IMG/VR virus record: IMGVR_UViG_3300031951_000034
Coordinates: 62,001-126,000 of that record
Length of the DNA stretch: 64,000 nt
Reading direction: 5' to 3' (one strand)
Source: a virus
The notes below the pieces were generated by a model. That model searched no databases, was not told the origin of the DNA, and was given only the letters and a program-made list of their open reading frames with translations. Positions 8,621-17,722 of the stretch are shown piece after piece (position 1 is the first letter of the stretch; each line of letters opens with the position of its first letter). The translations under genes and the position numbers were made by a program.

Positions 8621-9007
8621 ATGCCATCTAAGGAAAAGAAAGTTAATGATATTTCTATAAACTTCTTGGATGACGGATCTGTAAAAAGTATATATTACGA
8701 TGAATTTTTTGGCATTAATGATTCAAACAATCTTAAAGTCGAAAGAATAACTGATGTAGAGTTCGATAATGCTACCCAGAAATGGGTAGCAAGATTGATT
8801 TCTACAGGGGAAATAATATCAACGCATAAATTAAGAAATAAAGTTTTGGCTGATGAGGTAAAGGCAGCAAGTAAAATGTTGTTCAACGGTATAGAAATAC
8901 AGCCAAGCAAAATCAAAAGAAATGAAAGCAAAAAAACAAAAAAAAGCAAAGTTAGCTCAAAGATCAAACTCTACAATTGTAAAACCACAAAAAGTAAATC
9001 TAAATGA
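8621..9007 (+). CDS. hypothetical protein, 128 aa
   Basis: Beta-rich N-terminal part (SIYYDEFFGI, ATQKWVARLISTGEI) with a basic lysine-rich tail of about 35 residues. Not recognised. The basic tail is encoded by sequence shared with the start of the next gene in another frame. Confidence 0.5.
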   Translation: MPSKEKKVNDISINFLDDGSVKSIYYDEFFGINDSNNLKVERITDVEFDNATQKWVARLISTGEIISTHKLRNKVLADEVKAASKMLFNGIEIQPSKIKRNESKKTKKSKVSSKIKLYNCKTTKSKSK

Positions 9008-9410
9008 AGATCAAAGATATATATTACTATGTAATATAGTTGATTATTTGGGTTCATACGGAATTACAAAAAACAAAGAAATATCTGAACTTGCTAATGT
9101 TCTTCTAAGTCATGATAAACTTAGAGGAATAAAAAGATCTAACACTTGCTATAGAAAAAAAGTGATAGGAGAAAAATCAAAGTTTAATGAAGCACTGAGT
9201 TCTGTTGACAATAATATTGAGAACAATGCTCCAGTATATACTGAGTATTATTCTTCTAATAAATCTTGCAAAAACAATGAGTGCAAAATTAATCCCGAAA
9301 ATAATAATCAAACCAAAACTAGGTTAATTAACCAGGATGAAATCAATGTAATAATCGGGGAAATAATGTCTTTCATGAAAAACATTAAACTTCCTTCGAT
9401 GGCTGGCTAA
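8922..9410 (+). CDS. hypothetical basic-headed protein, 162 aa
   Basis: The start at 8922 lies 86 bases inside the previous gene; no later ATG exists until well into the protein, so the overlap seems real. Residues 1-25 are basic, the middle is helical, and the C-terminus has an SFMKNIKLPSMAG segment. Not recognised. A terminator follows. Confidence 0.5.
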   Translation: MKAKKQKKAKLAQRSNSTIVKPQKVNLNEDQRYILLCNIVDYLGSYGITKNKEISELANVLLSHDKLRGIKRSNTCYRKKVIGEKSKFNEALSSVDNNIENNAPVYTEYYSSNKSCKNNECKINPENNNQTKTRLINQDEINVIIGEIMSFMKNIKLPSMAG

Positions 9411-9431
9411 CACAACAAAAACAACTTAATT

Positions 9432-9468
9432 GCGGGATAGTATTTAAATATACTATCCCGCTTTTTTA
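9432..9468 (+). terminator. rho-independent terminator
   Basis: A 12-bp stem GCGGGATAGTAT / ATACTATCCCGC with a 6-base loop and a T6 run immediately after. It ends the AAA/DUF1257 unit just before the ATG at 9471. Confidence 0.92.
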
Positions 9469-9470
9469 TT

Positions 9471-10532
9471 ATGAGCGTAATAACAGCAGAACAAATAAAG
9501 GAATCTAACAACGAAATATCTTGGGCCCAAAAACTGTCTTCTGACATCTTTAAACATGGTGTCTTGATAAACGTTACAATTAGCAGATGGGAGGCTAAAT
9601 TAACTCAAACAGAAGACGATCAACAGGTTCTTGGAATAGATACAGATAATACAATTTATACTCCTGGTTTCAAGTATTTGATCCCAGTAAAAAAAATGTC
9701 TAAGTTTTCTGTATATAGAACAAAATTAAATAATTTACTTGATAGGTCTTGCTATAGGGTACCAGGACTAAAGGGGTCTAGGTTTGTACCAAAAGATTAT
9801 TACCCTACTTTAAAGAACTTTTTAAACTCCGAGAAACAGAGATTCAATAAGGAAGTAGAAATCTTTAGAGAAGAGTATCCAGGACTCAAGGAAAAACAAA
9901 TAAATAAATTCAATGAAAAATATCCAGAATACTCTGGATATATGGATCAGTTTTACCCATCAGAAAACGAAATAGCTAGAAAATTTAATTATTCTTGGAC
10001 TATTTATTCATGGGCACAAACAGAAATAACTGAAATAGCTATAGATGCTAAAAATGACTTATCAGAGAAAGCTGCGCAACTTGTATATCAGGCTGGTATG
10101 CAAATAAGAGAGCATATTGTAAAGGCAACTGAAGATGTTGTAGCTGTTATACAAAGCGGTAGAAAACATACTCGCGGTCAAAACGTAAGGATGCACTCTA
10201 TAACGAATTTTACAAAAAGGCTTAACGAGCTTAAACAGATAAATTTGTTTAACGATCCAGACGTAGAGAAAACCATCAATAATGCATGTGAAGCTGTTTC
10301 TCGTGTATCTAATTGGAATAAAAATGATTCGGATGCACTGGACCTTGAAGCAAGTCTAACTAGGATAGTTGGTACACTTAAAAAAGAGGTCGAAGAAATT
10401 CAAGAAAATCCAGAACGCATGACAGTAATAAGAAAAGCGATTGAGGAGTCAGAAACTGATGAAAACGAGCAAGAGGTTAATGTATCCTCAGTGAGAAGAA
10501 ATATTTACATTTCTAATGAAGACACAGAATAA
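9471..10532 (+). CDS. DUF3150-like protein, 353 aa
   Basis: A long soluble, largely helical protein. The opening HGVLINVTISRWEAK and the YPxxNE-type segment FYPSENEIARKF fit my recollection of DUF3150, a family of phage and plasmid proteins of unknown function. It overlaps the reverse transcriptase gene by 17 bases, so the two are probably translated together. Confidence 0.5.
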   Translation: MSVITAEQIKESNNEISWAQKLSSDIFKHGVLINVTISRWEAKLTQTEDDQQVLGIDTDNTIYTPGFKYLIPVKKMSKFSVYRTKLNNLLDRSCYRVPGLKGSRFVPKDYYPTLKNFLNSEKQRFNKEVEIFREEYPGLKEKQINKFNEKYPEYSGYMDQFYPSENEIARKFNYSWTIYSWAQTEITEIAIDAKNDLSEKAAQLVYQAGMQIREHIVKATEDVVAVIQSGRKHTRGQNVRMHSITNFTKRLNELKQINLFNDPDVEKTINNACEAVSRVSNWNKNDSDALDLEASLTRIVGTLKKEVEEIQENPERMTVIRKAIEESETDENEQEVNVSSVRRNIYISNEDTE

Positions 10533-12147
10533 AGCAATACAATACAAAGTATTTTTGATTCCTAAAAAAACAAAAAAATTTAATAAAAAAAATAATATAT
10601 GTATTGAAAAGAAATTTGCGGCAAACTTTTTAGATGTTAATTCAAATAACTCTAACAAGTTTATACACAAATTAGCAAAATTCACTAATTGCTTGTCACA
10701 AGATACTAGACGAGAAATATTAAGTGAGTTTAATATTTCTAATTATTCTAAGAAATTCTGTAAAACGCTAAAGGATGTTTTCTATGGATATGATAGTAAC
10801 TCTGCTGAACATATGAGATATTTTTCAGAGTTAATCACATTTCTAGAGGAGTGCATTATACCCAGAAAAGAAGACCACCGGGTAATTTTAGCTCCACAAG
10901 ACGAACTAAAGCAGGTTCAATCAGGAATTGCGGAACAATTAAATAGGTTTAAGCCACATATAAATGCATTTGGATTCGCAAAAAACAAGTCTGCTTTGGA
11001 TTCAGTGAATCTTCATTTATTCAAGAATGAAAAACCTGAATTATTAATCAATGTTGATGTGAAAAACTTTTTCGGAAGTTTTACGGAAAAACAAATAAAG
11101 AGTTCATTGCTTGCACATCAAATAATAGAAGAAGATGTATCTAATATAATAGATGTTTGCAGCATAAAATTAAATAAACGAAATATATCGAAGTTAATAA
11201 GCTTGATTTGCTGCTCTGTTGTTGACTTTAATCATTTAAGAGTATCTTTGATTGAAAAGTCAATTGGATCAAAAGAAATAAATTCATATTTGTATCCCAG
11301 AAGTTCTTATGTATGCACAGAAAGACAACACCAAGTGTTTGGAGCTGAAAGGCCAAGACTTGGCCTTTCAGCAGCTGAAAGGCCAAGTACGTTTCAGGAC
11401 TTTTGCGTTTTATTTCCGATTCATGGGCAATTAAATCAATATAATATAACAGAAGCCATAAAAAAGGACCGCGAGATATTCAAACTGTTTATGTCGGAGT
11501 TCATTGAAAAATGCGTATACAATGCATTTGAAATGAAATGGGTAAACAAAGATACAATACTTAAAATAATAAAGGATCTATTTAACATAGGACCATCAAT
11601 AAAATTTGATGATTATTTTTTGCCTCAAGGATCTCCAGCTAGTCCAGTTATAACAAATATAGCTTTTAAGTTATTAGACTATCGCTTAACTAGATTATCC
11701 GAAGAAAAGGGAGCTGTTTATTCTAGATATGCTGATGATCTTTCTTTTACTTGGCCAACCAGGCACGGTAAAAAATTCATAAATATTTTTATGTATAAAG
11801 TTGGAAAAATTTTATCCATGAATGGTTTTGAACTAAATAAAAAGAAAAGCAAAGTAATTGGTACTGGCGGTAGAATGGAGATACTTGGGTACGTAATGAA
11901 CAGCGGTAAGCCAACCATTGCCCCTGCGTATGTAGAGGCAGTAAGGACAGAAATATTAAAACTAAAGGACAAAATAAAAGATGGATTAATTCAAAACGAA
12001 CTAAGGTTTTTGTCAGAATGTTCAAAGATAAAAGGTAAAATAAATTTTATCGCATCTGCAAATCCTCACAAGGCAGACAAATTGTCTAGCTTGCTGTCAA
12101 TAATTAATCCTCCAATCTCCAATAGAAGGAAGATATCGGCGGATTAG
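10516..12147 (+). CDS. retron-type reverse transcriptase
   Basis: RNA-directed DNA polymerase, 543 aa. Visible motifs are ILAPQDELKQVQ, GFAKNKSA, VDVKNFF (about 179-185), LPQGSPASPVITN (about 369-381) and the catalytic YADDLSF (Y405, D407, D408). The QGSPASP and YADDLSF forms are those of retron and related RTs rather than DGR or group II intron enzymes. Two oddities: about 190 residues separate motifs VDVKNFF and QGSP, far more than the usual 60-80, and this insert contains a triple palindrome in the DNA. No ncRNA fits upstream because the start lies inside the previous gene. Confidence 0.88.
   Translation: MKTQNKAIQYKVFLIPKKTKKFNKKNNICIEKKFAANFLDVNSNNSNKFIHKLAKFTNCLSQDTRREILSEFNISNYSKKFCKTLKDVFYGYDSNSAEHMRYFSELITFLEECIIPRKEDHRVILAPQDELKQVQSGIAEQLNRFKPHINAFGFAKNKSALDSVNLHLFKNEKPELLINVDVKNFFGSFTEKQIKSSLLAHQIIEEDVSNIIDVCSIKLNKRNISKLISLICCSVVDFNHLRVSLIEKSIGSKEINSYLYPRSSYVCTERQHQVFGAERPRLGLSAAERPSTFQDFCVLFPIHGQLNQYNITEAIKKDREIFKLFMSEFIEKCVYNAFEMKWVNKDTILKIIKDLFNIGPSIKFDDYFLPQGSPASPVITNIAFKLLDYRLTRLSEEKGAVYSRYADDLSFTWPTRHGKKFINIFMYKVGKILSMNGFELNKKKSKVIGTGGRMEILGYVMNSGKPTIAPAYVEAVRTEILKLKDKIKDGLIQNELRFLSECSKIKGKINFIASANPHKADKLSSLLSIINPPISNRRKISAD
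11344..11387 (+). repeat. triple alternating palindrome inside RT gene
   Basis: The 14-mer GCTGAAAGGCCAAG occurs at 11344-11357, its exact reverse complement at 11359-11372, and the same 14-mer again at 11374-11387. Single A residues separate the copies. Either neighbouring pair can form a perfect 14-bp stem. It stays in frame through the RT coding region. Confidence 0.95.
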
Positions 12148-12162
12148 AAATAAGAAATATTA

Positions 12163-12705
12163 ATGTCTAAGAAAAGTAAGAAAAATGAAATACAAATAAA
12201 TCCTGGCGACAATGTGTTGCTGCAATTACCCAAAAACCAACCAGGAAGAAATGTTTGCTGCTCTGTTCGTGTGCTAAACAGAAAATGTGAATCACCCGAC
12301 AAATTCATTGGACAAGTAATTGAGATAGTTTCAATGGATTACTCAAACAAAGATTTTGTTCCTGGAAAAATATTAGAATTGCCTAAATCCAAAATAGTAT
12401 CGGCACATTCATCTATGTTAAACGGAGAAAAAACCTTTTTGACAATTGACGTCTCAAATGGTTGTATTTCCGCAATATACAGGACGGATGGCGAGATAGA
12501 ACCAATAAATGTTAGAGTGATTGACACCGACTATGAGTCTGATCAAGTATTCAGGGTTGATGCCGTGTCTGCACCATTAATAACTAAGGTAATAAATGAA
12601 CAAAATGATCTTCCCAATATTTTTTCATCAGAAGAATTAAATAATGAAGGCTACATAGGAGTAACTGGGGATCCTGGTCCGATAGGGCCGCCTGGAATAC
12701 CATAA
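12163..12705 (+). CDS. hypothetical protein with collagen-like tail
   Basis: 180 aa. The first 155 residues are beta-rich and not recognised. The C-terminal end carries Gly-X-Y triplets (GDPGPIGPPGIP), a short collagen-like segment of the kind found in phage fibres and decoration proteins. This suggests a trimeric virion protein, though it sits among replication genes. Confidence 0.55.
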   Translation: MSKKSKKNEIQINPGDNVLLQLPKNQPGRNVCCSVRVLNRKCESPDKFIGQVIEIVSMDYSNKDFVPGKILELPKSKIVSAHSSMLNGEKTFLTIDVSNGCISAIYRTDGEIEPINVRVIDTDYESDQVFRVDAVSAPLITKVINEQNDLPNIFSSEELNNEGYIGVTGDPGPIGPPGIP

Positions 12706-12743
12706 TTATAAGTCATAAATAAAATACAATAACCTAAAATATA

Positions 12744-13898
12744 GTGAAAATTAAAATCGCACACTTAGCGGATCTACACATAGGAAGTTACCAATACGGA
12801 ATAACAAAAAGAAAATTAAATACTTACAAAAATAATTTAAAAATAGCAAAAGAAATTTCATTAAAACATAATCTTGTTATTGTCGCTGGAGACGTGTTCG
12901 ACTCTGTCGAACCCTCTCCAGATGACGTAAAATGCTGGATAGATATGTGTAAAATCTGGTGGGACAGTAATTGCAAGGTTATTGCTTGCTCGGGAAATCA
13001 TGACAAGGTGGTAGGTCAACATCAGTGGGTTGATCTAGGAAATGAAGAGGGTTTTAGCTCTGAATCAGAACTAGACGAGTCCGGCTCCAAATACATTATA
13101 AACGAAAAACTGTCTCCACTTAAAATTGTATGGATTAGCCATACAAAAAAGTCTGAGCTAAAAACAAAGATAGACAAGATTCCAGATGGACTGGATATAA
13201 TAATGATGCATCAATCAGCTGGTCATTTTTTGGCATCTATCATGAGGCCAGAACTAGATGAGGATGATATGTCATTATTGTCTAAAAAATGTAAATATTT
13301 AGCTCTTGGTGATTTACATATTCATAAAAAAATGCAGATTGGTGAATGTACGGTATGCTATCCAGGAAATGTGGATTTCTTGAGGTTATGTGATATGTAT
13401 AATAATTTTAGATACATATCACTTATATATGACTCCGAAAAATCATCAATTGAGTCTATTACATCTGTTCCTTATACACCGCATCAGAGTACAAACATTT
13501 TTAACTTTGAGTCGAGTACAGATTGTATAGAAAAAATAATGGGTTCAAGTGATTTTAACATATTTAGATATGACCCAGATAAGTCGTCAGACGTAATGAC
13601 GGTTATAGATAAAATAAAATCAAATGAATTGCTCGCTGACAGCGTTTACTACTTCCATAAAAACGTATTCAAGAAAGAAAAGGTAGAGTCAGGTGAGACG
13701 GACATTAACGAAACAAGTTGTTTCAATAATGACGCACAGTTTCTAAATCTTGCGAAAAAAGAAAAAACACTAGATTTGAGGGACTTCAAAATAGTTGAAG
13801 ATATATGGACAAATTCTACACCAGAATTTGTAAAACAAATATTAATGAGTGATTTAAAAAAGGAACTAGATGAAAGTATCAAAAGTGATTCTGAATAA
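12744..13898 (+). CDS. recombination exonuclease subunit, SbcD/gp47-like
   Basis: Mre11-type metallophosphoesterase nuclease. Motifs: HLADLHIGS (D9, H11), VAGDVFD (about 49-55), SGNHD (about 88-92), MMHQS and a later GDLHIHKK. Start is GTG at 12744. It works with the SbcC-like ATPase encoded next (28-base overlap) in end processing and recombination-dependent replication, as T4 gp47/gp46 do. Length 384 aa is typical. Confidence 0.9.
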   Translation: MKIKIAHLADLHIGSYQYGITKRKLNTYKNNLKIAKEISLKHNLVIVAGDVFDSVEPSPDDVKCWIDMCKIWWDSNCKVIACSGNHDKVVGQHQWVDLGNEEGFSSESELDESGSKYIINEKLSPLKIVWISHTKKSELKTKIDKIPDGLDIIMMHQSAGHFLASIMRPELDEDDMSLLSKKCKYLALGDLHIHKKMQIGECTVCYPGNVDFLRLCDMYNNFRYISLIYDSEKSSIESITSVPYTPHQSTNIFNFESSTDCIEKIMGSSDFNIFRYDPDKSSDVMTVIDKIKSNELLADSVYYFHKNVFKKEKVESGETDINETSCFNNDAQFLNLAKKEKTLDLRDFKIVEDIWTNSTPEFVKQILMSDLKKELDESIKSDSE

Positions 13899-15663
13899 CT
13901 TTGCTCAACACAAGAGAGTGGAGCATTCATTTGAAGAAAATATAATAGGAATAGTTGGCAAAAATGGTTCAGGCAAAAGTAATTTTGCAAACGCCATTTC
14001 AATCGCTATGACTGGCGAGTTCGGCAAAAAGAAGAAGAAGGATCTTATAACGTTTGGAGAAAAGACTGGCGATATATTCGTTGAGGGAGATATAAATGGA
14101 AACAATTTTTCCATAAGTAGATCTCTTCACGGTAACCAGTGCACATTAAAATATAATAATGAAGAAATTGAGGGAGCTGATTCAGTAAATGAAAGGGTTC
14201 TAGAATTACTTGGATGCGAAAAATCTTTTTTATCAAATATGGTTTTTGTTAGCCAGACAGATATTCTAGGGGTTTTGTTTGGAAGTGTTGCAGAGAGAAA
14301 TAAAACACTTAGGAAGTTTTTTGGTCTACAAAGGTTAGAGGGTTTGGACGATGCATTGACGTCATGGCACAGAAATATATCGTACCCAGCCCTTATAGAT
14401 GAAGACCAAGCAAAAAACGCTATATCAAGCATAAGGTCAATGATTGATGAGAATAATAATTCTGTACAATCAAAGATGTCCGAGATAATAGAACTAAAGG
14501 AATCTATAGATGGAATAGATTTCAATAAAATAACTAAGAATTACTCTGATTCACTGAAGAAAGACAGATTATCTGAAGAAATATCCAGAATAATAAATCA
14601 ATTGGCAGATTCAGAGAAAGAACTCAGCTTGCTAGTTAAACCTACAATTGATATAGATAAAATTCAAAGAATAAAAGAGTCTTCAGAAGGCATAGATCTA
14701 CTGATTGGCGCTCAAAAAAACGAACTAGAAATATTACAAGTATTCTTAAAGCACGATGGTGGGTCAATTACAGAATGCCCTTTGTGCAACTCTACCGTAG
14801 GATCAGAGAACCTAGATGATTTTAGGGAGAGAGAGAGAAAGCTCAGACAAGACATAGACAAAAATATTTTTAAATCAAATGAATACAAAAAAGAATTAAG
14901 GCAACTTGATCGTATTGTATCTACTTATGAAGTAGAAAAAAAGCAACTACTTAAAACTATTTCTAATAGTAATGAGCTACTTGATAGCAAAAAAAAAGAA
15001 TTTGATAGCAAATCGTTTCCATCTCATTCTCCAGATAAATATCAAGACGGTATAAACTTTTATAATAATGTTACCTCAAGTATCCAAAAACTTGAGTCTG
15101 AAATATATTTAATTCAATCTACAAATAAAAAATTAGAGACACAGCTACATGCACACGTATTAGACCTTAAAAAAGCCAATAATAGTAAGCTTTTATACTC
15201 TGGTACAAAGACGCATCACTCAAGAATCTCCAGAATAAGAGATATATTCAGGCATGACGGCTTGAGTGGAGTTTATATAAATCATCAAATGAATAAGATG
15301 TCTCAATCAATTAATGAATACCTTAATAGATTTGGTGCTGCTTATAATGTAAAGCTTGGTCAAGACAATGAATTTATATGCGATTTTGGAAACAAAGTTA
15401 GACCATCAAGTGATTTGTCTTGCGGTCAAAAAGTCGTACTATCTCTAGCATTTAGGTTTGCTGCAAGAGAGATATTCACAACTGGAGTAAATTTAATAGT
15501 TCTTGATGAACCGACTACATGGTTAGACAGAGAAACTATATTGAACTTCAAAAATATAATAGAAAGTATTTCTGAGCTTTCTGACACTAACAATTTACAA
15601 ACATTGATTGTTACTCACGAGAGATCATTAATGCCTTATTTTAAACAAACCATTGAATTTTAA
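13870..15663 (+). CDS. recombination ATPase subunit, SbcC/Rad50/gp46-like
   Basis: SMC-like ABC ATPase. Walker A GKNGSGKSN is at about 31-39, a zinc-hook CPLC at about 302-305 between two coiled-coil arms, the ABC signature LSCGQK at about 515 and Walker B LIVLDEP at about 541-547. It pairs with the upstream nuclease. At 597 aa it is compact like T4 gp46. Confidence 0.92.
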   Translation: MKVSKVILNNFAQHKRVEHSFEENIIGIVGKNGSGKSNFANAISIAMTGEFGKKKKKDLITFGEKTGDIFVEGDINGNNFSISRSLHGNQCTLKYNNEEIEGADSVNERVLELLGCEKSFLSNMVFVSQTDILGVLFGSVAERNKTLRKFFGLQRLEGLDDALTSWHRNISYPALIDEDQAKNAISSIRSMIDENNNSVQSKMSEIIELKESIDGIDFNKITKNYSDSLKKDRLSEEISRIINQLADSEKELSLLVKPTIDIDKIQRIKESSEGIDLLIGAQKNELEILQVFLKHDGGSITECPLCNSTVGSENLDDFRERERKLRQDIDKNIFKSNEYKKELRQLDRIVSTYEVEKKQLLKTISNSNELLDSKKKEFDSKSFPSHSPDKYQDGINFYNNVTSSIQKLESEIYLIQSTNKKLETQLHAHVLDLKKANNSKLLYSGTKTHHSRISRIRDIFRHDGLSGVYINHQMNKMSQSINEYLNRFGAAYNVKLGQDNEFICDFGNKVRPSSDLSCGQKVVLSLAFRFAAREIFTTGVNLIVLDEPTTWLDRETILNFKNIIESISELSDTNNLQTLIVTHERSLMPYFKQTIEF

Positions 15664-15667
15664 TTAT

Positions 15668-16015
15668 ATGGTAAACAAAAAAAAAGATCTTGGTATATCA
15701 ATATCAAAAACTAAGAAGGCATACAAATTGCTGTCGATAAAAAAAGTTGACGATAAGGTTTACCCACTTTTTATTGACAAAAAGAACAGCATACCAATTG
15801 GTGAATGGATAAAAGCAAAAAGCTTGCCAACCGATGGTTTTAGGCTTAGGAGTGGTTGGCATTCGTGCATGACGCCGAATGCTCCACACCTGACAGAGAA
15901 AAATAGAAAATGGTTTCATGTAGAAATATGTAACTACAAGGAATTTGAAAGACCAGATGCACAGGGAAAAAAATGGTATGTATCTGAGTGGATCAAAATC
16001 CTGAAACCCGCTTAA
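15668..16015 (+). CDS. hypothetical protein, 115 aa
   Basis: Start ATG 15668; a TTG at 15653 is also in frame. The core has GFRLRSGWHSCMTPNAPHL and a C-terminal WYVSEWIKI. This pattern recurs in phage proteins of unknown function that I cannot name. The histidine/cysteine arrangement could bind metal. Confidence 0.55.
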   Translation: MVNKKKDLGISISKTKKAYKLLSIKKVDDKVYPLFIDKKNSIPIGEWIKAKSLPTDGFRLRSGWHSCMTPNAPHLTEKNRKWFHVEICNYKEFERPDAQGKKWYVSEWIKILKPA

Positions 16016-16027
16016 CTGAAACTTTAA

Positions 16028-17458
16028 ATGAAATTTAATATAATTAGATCTAATGGACTTATAAAAATACAGCCATTCAACACCGAAATACTCGAAGAGC
16101 TTAGTTTTTTCTATAAATATAGAGCAAAGATAAAAAAAAGTTTTTTTGACAAAAGAATAGGAAAAATAAGAGAAATATTAGTTGATGGTCCATTGAAGGT
16201 GATAAAGAAGAATCTGTATTCCTTCACAAAGGATCAAACAGGTATCATTACACACGATGGGCTTTTACCTAGAGTTAAGAACTACCTAGATCTTAATTCA
16301 CATGAATACGAGGTGGAGAACATTGGAGACGGCTTTGCAAAACCCGTAATTACCGATAGAGTGTATGAAGGGTTGTATCCAGATCAAAAATGTGCAGTTG
16401 AGCTTATGCTGTCGCAGGACGGTGGATGTATGATCGAAGCGGCTACAAATACTGGTAAAACTAGAATTATTGCCTCTATCTGTAGAGCATATAAAGGCAA
16501 AAAAGGAATAGTTGTTACTAATAGACAGTCAGTTGCAATAAAACTTTACAAAGATTTAATAGAATTGTCGCCAGAGTCTAATCCTGGAGTTTATTTATCT
16601 ACGGCTAAAAAGAGTGGAGACACAATGGTAATCACATCTTCTTCTTTAGATAAATTTAATCCAGAGTCAATAGATTATATAATTTATGACGAAGCGCATG
16701 GAGCGGGTAGTGAAGTTCGTTCACAGAATTTATTAAACTTCAAGGGTGCAGTTAGGTATGGTTTGTCTGCGACTCTTGGAGGCGGGTTCAAAGGAATAGA
16801 TAAATATCTGGAGTCAATATTTGGTCCAATAGTATTTAGTCTTACAGACCAACAACTTGAAGCAATGAATAGAGCTACACCGCTCCATGTACATGTCATG
16901 GATATAACCACAGGGCCAGCATTCTCTAGTGGAACACAATCATTGACGATGGAGAGAAACGGAGTATGGTTCAATCGACAGAGAAATAAGCTGATAAAAG
17001 AATGCGTGGATATATGCCCACCAGACCAACAATTAGTTATATATGTAAGAACTTATACTCATTTAGAGGAATTGATGTATAGGTACCTGGACGATTCATT
17101 TAAGGTTTTTCACGGAAAACTTCCAGCCAAGGAAAAGAAAAAGTTATTAGACGGATTCAATAGTGGAGAAATAAAAAGAATGGTTTCCACTGATTGTTTG
17201 GCTGAGGGTGTGGACCCCAAAAATCTTTATGTGATCATAAACGCAAATTGGATGCAATCGGATATATCTGTTCTACAAAAAGCTGGGAGAAATAGAAGAT
17301 TAACCGATGGCAAGGAGTTTGGGGTTGTGATAGACTTTAATGATTGTTGGGATGAACGCATGACCAGGAAATCAAAAAATAGATTAAAACATTATTCAAC
17401 AAAAGGTTATAAAATATTTGAATCGTCATCTCCCTCTAAAATAGAGTTTGTAAAATGA
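16028..17458 (+). CDS. SF2 DNA helicase, UvsW-like
   Basis: ATP-dependent helicase, 476 aa. Motif I is ATNTGKT (about 139-145), motif II YDEAH (about 219-223), motif III LSATLGG, and the C-terminal lobe ends in QKAGRNRR (motif VI). The N-terminal 110 residues resemble the small substrate-recognition domain of T4 UvsW. The probable role is branch migration and fork remodelling during recombination-driven replication. The ATG overlap with the next gene suggests coupled translation. Confidence 0.88.
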   Translation: MKFNIIRSNGLIKIQPFNTEILEELSFFYKYRAKIKKSFFDKRIGKIREILVDGPLKVIKKNLYSFTKDQTGIITHDGLLPRVKNYLDLNSHEYEVENIGDGFAKPVITDRVYEGLYPDQKCAVELMLSQDGGCMIEAATNTGKTRIIASICRAYKGKKGIVVTNRQSVAIKLYKDLIELSPESNPGVYLSTAKKSGDTMVITSSSLDKFNPESIDYIIYDEAHGAGSEVRSQNLLNFKGAVRYGLSATLGGGFKGIDKYLESIFGPIVFSLTDQQLEAMNRATPLHVHVMDITTGPAFSSGTQSLTMERNGVWFNRQRNKLIKECVDICPPDQQLVIYVRTYTHLEELMYRYLDDSFKVFHGKLPAKEKKKLLDGFNSGEIKRMVSTDCLAEGVDPKNLYVIINANWMQSDISVLQKAGRNRRLTDGKEFGVVIDFNDCWDERMTRKSKNRLKHYSTKGYKIFESSSPSKIEFVK

Positions 17459-17721
17459 GTAATACAAAAATTCAAAACACTATTGATTCCTGCCTGTGCG
17501 AGGATCAAGAAATTCAATTAGCCGATGGGTATGAAGATGCCTTTGTGGGTATTGCTACTCAATTTGATAGGACATTTGCTGTTTATGATCGTGCCAAGTG
17601 CGTAGAGACCCTTATGAAAGACATGTCTCACGACGAAGCCGAGGAATACTTTCAGTTTAATGTCGAAGGAGCTTATGTAGGAAAAAACACCCCAGCCTTC
17701 ATTTGCTTTGAAAGGAGCTAA
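17455..17721 (+). CDS. hypothetical protein, 88 aa
   Basis: Conserved phage pattern: Y-E-D-A-F-V-G-I, then VYDRAKCVETLMKDM, then HDEAEEYFQFNVEGAYVGKNTPAF. This family is frequent in phages of many hosts but has no known function. ATGA overlap with the helicase gene. Confidence 0.7.
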   Translation: MSNTKIQNTIDSCLCEDQEIQLADGYEDAFVGIATQFDRTFAVYDRAKCVETLMKDMSHDEAEEYFQFNVEGAYVGKNTPAFICFERS

Positions 17722-17722
17722 A

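Noticed and set aside
9471-12147. A diversity-generating retroelement (RT with template and variable repeats)
   Set aside because: RT motifs are of retron type, and I found no near-duplicate repeat pair with adenine-specific differences near the RT or in the collagen-tailed neighbour.
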